Source: Phenylobacterium deserti (GTDB taxonomy: Bacteria; Pseudomonadota; Alphaproteobacteria; Caulobacterales; Caulobacteraceae). Taken from it: a stretch of 57,345 nt of DNA. The notes beneath the pieces were generated by a model. That model saw nothing but the letters and a program-made list of their open reading frames with translations, ran no database searches and was not told the origin of the DNA. The DNA lies in NCBI GenBank assembly GCA_945883235.1, contig CAMCXF010000018.1, positions 1 to 57,345 of the forward strand, in the 5' to 3' direction. This document shows positions 51,530 through 57,345 of the stretch, one piece after another (positions within the stretch are counted from its first letter, which is position 1; each line of letters opens with the position of its first letter). The translations under genes and the position numbers were made by a program.

Positions 51530-52393
51530 ATGAACAGAGCATTCGTGGTTGCGACGGCAGCGCTCGCGCTATTGACGTCGGCGGGTAAATCCTTCGCGGA
51601 CGAACGGGCACTTGGTGCCGTTGGCGATGAAGTCATTGCGCATCAGCGACAGGCGCTAACGGCTGCTACGGCAGATGCGGGGTTCGGGCCGCAATCGCCC
51701 CGTGACATCGGCAGCAAGACGGGCACCAATCGCCGCAGTTTTGGCACCGCACCGCAACGCCAGACAATGAACTTATGCAATATTCATTTGCACAAGAACG
51801 CCGAACACCGTGGCGGGGACTTCACGACACACGCCGGAAATGGCGATGGCACCGGTAAAGGCACGGGGTATCGCTATGACGGCAAGCTGAACAAAGCCGA
51901 GCTTGCCCCGAGCCATGTGACGACCGGCGCTTCAGCGCATGGCGATCTGGCAACAGGCGATACGATCGAAATCCATTTCGTTTACAGCAGCGCAGAGGTC
52001 TCGCCAGGCCCAACGCTCGCCGCGTGCATCAGTGAAGCGATAACGAATCCGCAGCTCCGCGTCGAAGCCATTGTCGCCGTGCTGGTCAACGACCATGCTG
52101 CTGCCGACTTCACACAATTGGCCACCGTTCAGAAGATCAGCGGTTATTTTCAGGTGCCCAACTTACCGGAAAATCTCGGTGATCCGGTGAGTTATGCCGG
52201 TTCGACGACAGGTCCGGACTATAACGAGAAAGCTTCGCCTTTCCAGGTTAGCTGGAGCGTGCGTCCCAAGGTCGTAAAGATTGACATCAGTTCGGTCGCT
52301 TCCTGGCTCAGCAAAAACCTATTCAAGGAAGACCATGCGCATGGCGTGCGCAATTTGGTCATCGATCCAGAATTGCTGTCGCCGATCGATTGA
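51530..52393 (+). CDS. Secreted delta-class carbonic anhydrase-like protein
   Basis: 287 residues with a signal peptide (MNRAFVVATAALALLTSAGKSFA). The mature part has GFGPQSPRDI, MNLCNIHLHKNAEHRGGDF, GDTIEIHFVYSS and DHAHGVRNLV, which I recognise as the bacterial delta-class carbonic anhydrase pattern with Cys and His residues available for zinc. The reaction would be reversible hydration of CO2 in the periplasm. GAGGA five bases before 51530 supports that ATG over one four codons earlier. No operon partner; GC content is lower than in the backbone genes. Confidence 0.82.
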   Translation: MNRAFVVATAALALLTSAGKSFADERALGAVGDEVIAHQRQALTAATADAGFGPQSPRDIGSKTGTNRRSFGTAPQRQTMNLCNIHLHKNAEHRGGDFTTHAGNGDGTGKGTGYRYDGKLNKAELAPSHVTTGASAHGDLATGDTIEIHFVYSSAEVSPGPTLAACISEAITNPQLRVEAIVAVLVNDHAAADFTQLATVQKISGYFQVPNLPENLGDPVSYAGSTTGPDYNEKASPFQVSWSVRPKVVKIDISSVASWLSKNLFKEDHAHGVRNLVIDPELLSPID

Positions 52394-52758
52394 CTGAACC
52401 GCCCAGGGTTCTCCGGATGCGAGGTGGTTCAATGGCGGGGACAGCGTCAGCCCAAACCGGCTCGGTGGATTTCGGCCAATGCGCCCTGTGAGAGGGTGAC
52501 GCCCGTCAGCAATGACGGGTCGCGCCGCGTCTCTCCGGTTCCGAACGTCGGCTTTCCGGCATGTCTACTTGCCTCCGCTCTTGGCGCGGCGCGGCGAATG
52601 AGCGTCACGGCGGTTACGCAGGCTCTAAGGTCGCGGCGGCCTCGCCGACAGTGGAGTGCAATTGCCGTTGGGGTCGTTGGGGTCAGACCCCGGGGCTACA
52701 CCACGACCCGGGACACGACCCCGGAAAACTGGGGCATCCGAATCGTGGCGGCGCGTCC
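52394..52758. other. Gene-free gap with two short hairpins
   Basis: 365 bases with no convincing gene. CCCGTCA-GCAA-TGACGGG (52502-52519) is a perfect 7-bp stem with a GNRA-type loop, and GGGGTC-A-GACCCC lies at 52679-52691. Neither has a T-run. They may serve as terminators for the convergent genes on both sides or be relics of mobile DNA. Confidence 0.4.
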
Positions 52759-54156
52759 CTAAGAGGGAGACCCCGCCGAGAGTTGACGGAGCGCCTCGCG
52801 ATAGGCCCCGGATGTCGCGACCAGAGTGATCGCGCCCAAGCAGTAGGCGGGAACAGAGATGGCCGAAATGGCGACCATGAGACCTGCTGCACCCATGTGA
52901 AGTCGGTCGGACAGCATACCGACAAGGAGGGGCGCGAAGGCGGGCAGGACGCCTACGCTGAGGGCGAAGAGGCCCGAGGCGCGTCCTCGTGCGTTGGCGG
53001 GGCTGAGATCCTGCACCAGAGAGAAATTGTGTGCCATGGCTGCGAAGATCAGGGTGAACTGAGCCGTCATGACCACATAGGCTAGGCCGAGGTTGCTGAC
53101 GAAGGGCAGGACCGCCCCTGGGACCGCGCTCAACAGCATCGCGCCGAGATAGAGTTTGAGCGGGGCGAGAACCCCGTGCCGCGGGGTCAATCGCTTGAGT
53201 GCAAATCCGGAACCCAGTATCCCCAGAAACGACGACGCCAGAAAGACAGCGCCGACCCCTGCCCCAAGTTGGGCCGGGGTCAGGCTGTGGGCCCGCATCA
53301 TGTATATGGTCGTCCACGAGAGTACCGCGGAACTGCCGATTCCGAACAGGCAGAAGGCCGCGTAGAGGCCGAAGGTGGCGCGGAAGTGCCGGCGGAAGAA
53401 GGCAGTCGGCGACGGCGCGGCGCGGAAGGATGCCGTTCTCGGGATGGGGCCGGCGAGTACGACCCCCAGAGCGACCGGGATCCCAAGGACGGCTGTCAGG
53501 AGCAGACCGACGCGCCAGGGGGCGAGGACGCTGAGCGGGCCCGGCAGCGCCGCGCGGTGTTCCGTCAGAAGGCTGAGCGCCAGACCGCAGATTGCTAGTG
53601 TAATGCCCGCCGAGGCGACAATGACCGCCCCGTAAAACAGGTTGATCTGGCGCCTCATCCGGTCCGGGAACATGTCCGGAACCGCGGAATTGAAGATCGG
53701 CAGGAGCGCCATCTCACCCATCGAGAGCGCAAAGGCTCCGATCACCAATCCGATAAAAGAATTGGCTGTGGCCATCACCGCCGTCGCCACCGACCACCCT
53801 AGAATGCAGACAGCCAGCAGCCATTGACGTGCCGTTCTGTCAGCGAGCCAGCCCAGACCCAGGGTCGCTACCCCCGACAGCAGTCCAGGGGCGAGGCCGG
53901 TCATGATGCCGATTTGAGCGTCGCTGAGGCCCATGTCCGTCTTCAGTGGGCCGACGATGAGTGGAAGCATCTGCTTGTTGATGCTTCCGGACACCGCCGC
54001 GGTCATGATCATCCCGAGAACCATCCAGCGCCGCAGACCAACATGCGCAGCCGTCAGTCCGATGTCAGAGGTTGCGTCGGACGCCGTATCCGAGGCCGTA
54101 TCGCTCCAGCGCCGGTGAATGAATCGGGCCGGTGAACTCTCGGGGGGAGGCAACAT
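52759..54156 (-). CDS. MFS transporter (spinster-like), island copy 3
   Basis: 465 residues with 12 TM helices after a ~40-residue polar N-terminus that contains a small Asp-Thr/Ala-Ser repeat (DTASDTASDATSD). TM1 has SINKQMLPLIVGPLK and is followed by MGLSDAQIGIMTG and LGWLADRTARQ, matching the island carriers at 36128 and 37561. It starts 10 bases after the small two-TM gene and ends the unit TonB-dependent receptor, DUF697, small TM, MFS. Most likely the inner-membrane uptake step for the ligand of TonB-dependent receptor 2. Substrate unknown. Confidence 0.83.
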   Translation of the reverse strand: MLPPPESSPARFIHRRWSDTASDTASDATSDIGLTAAHVGLRRWMVLGMIMTAAVSGSINKQMLPLIVGPLKTDMGLSDAQIGIMTGLAPGLLSGVATLGLGWLADRTARQWLLAVCILGWSVATAVMATANSFIGLVIGAFALSMGEMALLPIFNSAVPDMFPDRMRRQINLFYGAVIVASAGITLAICGLALSLLTEHRAALPGPLSVLAPWRVGLLLTAVLGIPVALGVVLAGPIPRTASFRAAPSPTAFFRRHFRATFGLYAAFCLFGIGSSAVLSWTTIYMMRAHSLTPAQLGAGVGAVFLASSFLGILGSGFALKRLTPRHGVLAPLKLYLGAMLLSAVPGAVLPFVSNLGLAYVVMTAQFTLIFAAMAHNFSLVQDLSPANARGRASGLFALSVGVLPAFAPLLVGMLSDRLHMGAAGLMVAISAISVPAYCLGAITLVATSGAYREALRQLSAGSPS

Positions 54157-54166
54157 GAGTTCGGGC

Positions 54167-54364
54167 TCAGCCCTCGGTCTTGTGATTGCTCTGGAGACGG
54201 GCGAAGTCGGGGTTGGCCAAGAACAGGATCAACAGACCGACAACAGGGGTCAGGGCCAGCGAGAGCATGAGATATAGCAGGAAGCCACCGCGCTCGCGGA
54301 ACGCCAGCACCGTGACCATCAGGCACAGCAGCACATAGACAATCATCGGGATCGTGGAGATCAT
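54167..54364 (-). CDS. Small two-TM protein, copy 2
   Basis: 65 residues: MISTIPMIVYVLLCLMVTVL, the turn RERGG, a second TM helix ending FLANPDFARL, and a short polar tail. It matches the 73-residue protein at 28822 over the first ~55 residues with only a handful of changes. Upstream lies the same hairpin, upstream of that the DUF697 gene. The MFS gene follows after 10 bases, so here the small protein is directly linked to a carrier. Function unknown. Confidence 0.75.
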   Translation of the reverse strand: MISTIPMIVYVLLCLMVTVLAFRERGGFLLYLMLSLALTPVVGLLILFLANPDFARLQSNHKTEG

Positions 54365-54375
54365 TCAGGCTCGCT

Positions 54376-54430
54376 GGAAAAATGAGGAACAGCTGGGACT
54401 TGCGGGCTGCGCGAACGCGCGGCCCGCAGG
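54376..54430 (-). terminator. Hairpin terminator/attenuator after DUF697 copy 2
   Basis: On the minus strand TGCGGGC and GCCCGCA, with an inner GCGCG/CGCGC pair, form a long stem (54401-54428) followed further on by TTTTT (54379-54383). It corresponds to the hairpin at 28751-28813 in the other cassette, which shows it is kept for a reason or was copied recently. Confidence 0.65.
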
Positions 54431-54439
54431 TAGCTCCCT

Positions 54440-54979
54440 CTAGGCGGCGACCAGTTCCGCGTCATTGACCGCGGCGGCCGGCTTCTTCGCCGCTTTTTCC
54501 TTCAGGGCTTCGAACTCAGCCTGGAAGTGGGCGCGGATCACCTTCGCGTCCAGCGACAGCAGGGTACCGCCCGCTTCGAAGTGCTGGGCAAAGACCCGGC
54601 CGAGCGCGGCGGTGGTCACCCCCGCCATGGCCGGCAGCAGCGCCAGACCGAGGAAAGCTCCAACAACCGGCACGCCCTTGACCAGCGAGCCGAGCATGGT
54701 GGCGTTCAGCAGCGTGGGAACGCCACCGCCGAGAACCGAGATCACCGCCGCCCTGATGCGCTCCTGGGAGGCGTCCTGACCGTAGATCCGGGCCAGTTCG
54801 CCGATCATCTTGTACTGGGTGCCACCGATCGCAACGACATCGACGATCGGGAACGGCACCAGACCAAAACCCGCCGACATCGCAACGTGCGTGTTGATGA
54901 CCTTGGTGGCCTCATCAGCCTTCGACGTCACGCCCGCTTCAACATCAACTGCTGCGTCTTCAATCTTCTTAGAAGCCAT
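54440..54979 (-). CDS. DUF697-type membrane protein, copy 2
   Basis: 179 residues, almost the same as copy 1 at 28184 from GFGLVPFPI onward; the N-terminal ~30 residues differ more (MASKKIEDAAVDVEAGVTSK). AGGAG lies eight bases before the ATG at 54979, and a longer frame to 55036 would run into the receptor gene. It starts only 25 bases after the TonB-dependent receptor 2 stop, so here it is a second gene of an operon, not the first. Unknown function; membrane-embedded by its hydrophobic blocks. Confidence 0.82.
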   Translation of the reverse strand: MASKKIEDAAVDVEAGVTSKADEATKVINTHVAMSAGFGLVPFPIVDVVAIGGTQYKMIGELARIYGQDASQERIRAAVISVLGGGVPTLLNATMLGSLVKGVPVVGAFLGLALLPAMAGVTTAALGRVFAQHFEAGGTLLSLDAKVIRAHFQAEFEALKEKAAKKPAAAVNDAELVAA

Positions 54980-55004
54980 GTTTTCAACTCCTGCGTTTGA
55001 ATGT

Positions 55005-57284
55005 TTATGGGAACGTAATATCGAAACCCACACCAAATGTTCTGGGTTTGGCTATGTAAACATCACCCTGAACCGGGTTATTTCCAAGATCTATCAGCGC
55101 GAGTCCGCCTTGCTGTGCGGCCTTATCGGTCAAATTATTGACGAAGATCTTGAAGCGAACGTTATTCCGGACCACGGATGCGTATAGATTAACCAATTGG
55201 TATGAGGGAGCTTCCACGGCTGGGGCCGCGCTGGGCCCTGTCTGCACGCCCGTGAGCCATTGCTTGTCGACGTAGCGCCAGTTGCCGCCAACTGCCGCGT
55301 TCCAGCCCTCGACAGGTGACCAGGCGTAGTCCGCGTTGAGGCTCCCGGCGAATTTGGGGACGCCGGGGAGTTGGTAGCCCTTGACGAAGTTCGAGTCAGC
55401 GATGACCGACTTTAGCTCCGACTTTGTGTAGGCAAGGTTGCCCCCAAGAACGAGCCCCTGAACCGGCACCCAGGAGGTGGTCAGCTCCAGGCCGTGCGAC
55501 TTGGCGTCGCCGCCGTTCGCCAGATAAGAGAAACCACTGCGGACGGCGTTGAGCTGAACGTCCTTCCAGTCCAACGCGAATACCGTGGCGTTGAACAGCA
55601 CCGTATCGTCCAGGAAGTTCGACTTCACACCCAGTTCGTAGTTCACCAGACTGTCAGATTCGACGCTGAGCGGGGCCGCCGGCGTGGGCGCGTTCGGCCC
55701 GCCAGGGCGATAGCCACTGGCGACCCGCCCATAGACCATGACGTCGGGGGTCAGGCGATATCGCGCCGAGGCGGACCAGGTGGTGACGTTCTCGTGGCTG
55801 TCCGGGGCCGTCACGGTACCGGCGGACGGGCCGGCGAAGGCACCGCCACTGGTCTGCACCCAGGACTGCTCATTGCGGGCCAAGCGCAAGCCGGCCGAAA
55901 CGTCAAAGGTGTCGGTCAGGGCCCAGGTCACGTCCCCGAACGCCGCATACTCCTGGTATTCCGTCGCCAGCGCGGTGGTCAGGAACGGATTGAGACCCGG
56001 CGCGAGCGTGAAATCGGGTCGGAAGAGGCGGACCCCGTCTCCGCGGGTCGGGTCGCCCTGCTGTGACTGCTCGTCCGTGAAGAAGGCCCCCACGGTCCAC
56101 TGCAGGGGCGTTGAGGTGGCCGGCGAGGCCAATCGGATTTCCTGAGTGAACTTGTCGAGGCTGATGCTCGTGTCCGCGCGGGCCATGGCGTTGGGCACAC
56201 CGAACAGGAACCCGAATGGCCGCACGGCGAGGCTTTGGTCCGCGGAAATCTTGACGCGTTGTTCGCTATAGCTGGTCGCCGAGGTTACCAGGGCGATGTT
56301 GGCGTCCCAGTTTAACGTCGCGGCGTAGAGCGTGACGTCCTTCTTCAACCGCTGCGGGAAGGCGTGGTTCTGGGTCAGATTTCCAAAGGGTCGGGAAAGC
56401 TTAACAATCCGCGCACTACCGGCAGCCACCGGCGTGAGGCCTGCAAAGGACACCACCCCGCCGTCATCAGCGTCGATCTCTGTGCGATAGATATCGCCCT
56501 TGACTGTTAGCTTCGGCGAGGGCTGCCAGAATACGGCCAGACGGCCGCCGCGCTGGTGTTCCGAATTGACGTCCTTGTCGACCGCGCCGGGCCAGACATT
56601 GTTGATATAGCCCGGTTGCTCACGGTCATACCCGCTCAGGCGCACCGCCAGTTGATCGGAAATCAGCGGTACATTTACGACGCCCCGCACCGTGTGCCCT
56701 ATGGAGCCCGACCCTTCGGTGGTTTCGGCGTCAGCGCCGACGCTCGCAGAGAAGCCGCTGACATCGGCGGGCTTCAGAACATACTTGACGAGACCGCCCA
56801 GCGCGCCCGCGCCATAGAGCGTGCCCTGAGGACCGCGAAGAACCTCCAGTCGCTCCAAATCGTAGGGCAGCAGATCCAGGATCGTGTTGGCACCATAGTT
56901 GAACAGGCTGCTGGATCCGATCGGCGTTTCATCTACGTAGGCCGCCACCGAGGCACCCGTACTGACAGATGCGATGCCGCGCAGATTCACGGCTGACAAG
57001 CCAGCCTTGCCGAGGTTGGCGACATTCAAGCCCGGGACATTGATTGCATATTCGGAAAGCTGTGCCTGGTTGCGCGCTTGAAGCACTTCGCCACGCTCTG
57101 CTGTGACCGAAGCTGCAACCACCTGCACGTTTTCGGCGCGCTTCTGGGCGGTAACCACAATCTCTTGCAACTCGGTCCGATAGGGCACCGTTGCGACTTG
57201 CGCATGGGAGACGTTCGCCGCCGCCATCGCTGCAAGGAGAGCAGTCGTCGACACGCCCGTAGAATGAAAACGAGATCGAATCAT
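55005..57284 (-). CDS. TonB-dependent receptor 2
   Basis: 759 residues: signal peptide (MIRSRFHSTGVSTTALLAAM, cut near VSHAQ), then ELQEIVVTAQKRAENV (TonB box region), a plug with LRGIASVSTGASVAAYVDE and RLEVLRGPQGTLYGAGALGG, and a barrel that ends KPRTFGVGFDITFP. A start at ATG 57284 is chosen; a GTG at 57332 would add 16 residues before the signal peptide. It heads the unit receptor, DUF697, small TM, MFS. It shares type but little close similarity with receptor 1, so the ligands probably differ. Complete within the window. Confidence 0.9.
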   Translation of the reverse strand: MIRSRFHSTGVSTTALLAAMAAANVSHAQVATVPYRTELQEIVVTAQKRAENVQVVAASVTAERGEVLQARNQAQLSEYAINVPGLNVANLGKAGLSAVNLRGIASVSTGASVAAYVDETPIGSSSLFNYGANTILDLLPYDLERLEVLRGPQGTLYGAGALGGLVKYVLKPADVSGFSASVGADAETTEGSGSIGHTVRGVVNVPLISDQLAVRLSGYDREQPGYINNVWPGAVDKDVNSEHQRGGRLAVFWQPSPKLTVKGDIYRTEIDADDGGVVSFAGLTPVAAGSARIVKLSRPFGNLTQNHAFPQRLKKDVTLYAATLNWDANIALVTSATSYSEQRVKISADQSLAVRPFGFLFGVPNAMARADTSISLDKFTQEIRLASPATSTPLQWTVGAFFTDEQSQQGDPTRGDGVRLFRPDFTLAPGLNPFLTTALATEYQEYAAFGDVTWALTDTFDVSAGLRLARNEQSWVQTSGGAFAGPSAGTVTAPDSHENVTTWSASARYRLTPDVMVYGRVASGYRPGGPNAPTPAAPLSVESDSLVNYELGVKSNFLDDTVLFNATVFALDWKDVQLNAVRSGFSYLANGGDAKSHGLELTTSWVPVQGLVLGGNLAYTKSELKSVIADSNFVKGYQLPGVPKFAGSLNADYAWSPVEGWNAAVGGNWRYVDKQWLTGVQTGPSAAPAVEAPSYQLVNLYASVVRNNVRFKIFVNNLTDKAAQQGGLALIDLGNNPVQGDVYIAKPRTFGVGFDITFP

Positions 57285-57345
57285 TTGTATTTTGCTCAGC
57301 GACTGACGACAAGGTTCTGTCGGGTCGGGCACGTACCATCGTGCG

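Larger units (their letters stand above)
54200..54979 (-). repeat. Inverted duplication, right arm (DUF697 + small TM)
   Basis: Counterpart in opposite orientation of 28184-29010. The DUF697 3' half reads nearly the same base for base (for example CTGTCGCTGGA, GTGATCCGCGCCCACTTCCA and the last 50 bases of the gene). Inversion of the enclosed 25 kb by homologous recombination is possible. Confidence 0.85.

Noticed and set aside
52424..52762. 112-codon frame in the gap before MFS copy 3
   Set aside because: No start signal or recognisable motif; composition fits non-coding GC-rich DNA.

Overview
The window is GC-rich DNA of an alphaproteobacterium, most likely a member of the Caulobacterales or a close relative. 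The best pointer is a complete divL (2285-4609), the tyrosine-bearing pseudo-histidine-kinase of the CtrA cell-cycle pathway. TonB-dependent receptors, sphingomonad/caulobacterial-type periplasmic proteins and spinster-type MFS carriers fit the same group. Taxonomy is inferred from protein families only. No rRNA, tRNA or CRISPR array was recognised.

Positions 1-8652 look mostly like chromosome backbone: a cut-off ferritin-like diiron protein, a small zincin, divL, a secreted M42-type peptidase, a membrane protein, and an SDR/membrane-protein divergon that shares a perfect 20-bp palindrome. Positions 8657-19198 form one long minus-strand operon: three tandem DUF3604 genes, a PpiC-type isomerase, a HupE/UreJ-type membrane protein, a sulfatase and a secreted alpha/beta hydrolase. 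Positions 19425-27420 are catabolic in character: a PhyH dioxygenase, an epoxide hydrolase broken by one amber codon exactly at a catalytic lid tyrosine, an argininosuccinate lyase with a Tat-type signal, a secreted protein of unknown function, and two sugar/solute carriers.

From about 27.5 kb the window becomes an accessory island. It begins with an internally deleted IS6-family transposase and a decayed IS6 fragment lies at 49.8 kb. A two-gene cassette (DUF697 protein plus a ~70-residue two-TM protein, with a conserved hairpin terminator between them) occurs twice in inverted orientation, at 28.2-29.0 and 54.2-55.0 kb. The first copy leads an operon-like run: SPFH protein, a 43-codon peptide gene not previously obvious, a cyclic-peptide-type ABC exporter, a TPR-secretin, a TonB-dependent receptor and two MFS carriers. 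The second copy sits between a TonB-dependent receptor and a third related MFS carrier. This repeated association suggests an undescribed envelope transport module, possibly exporting and re-importing a peptide or small molecule.

Positions 38981-49622 hold a dense signalling cluster: a RsbW-like kinase co-transcribed with a SET methyltransferase and a PLP decarboxylase-like enzyme that lacks the usual catalytic cysteine; a STAS antagonist; two membrane sensors whose cytoplasmic parts look like dead SpoIIE phosphatases; a degenerate cyclic-nucleotide-binding protein; an ATP/ADP-translocase-like protein with HEAT repeats; an apparently intact SpoIIE phosphatase with the same sensor layout; and a class III cyclase-like protein. 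Most minus-strand genes there overlap by 4-11 bases. A glycosyltransferase whose two halves differ sharply in base composition and a delta-class carbonic anhydrase fill 50.0-52.4 kb.
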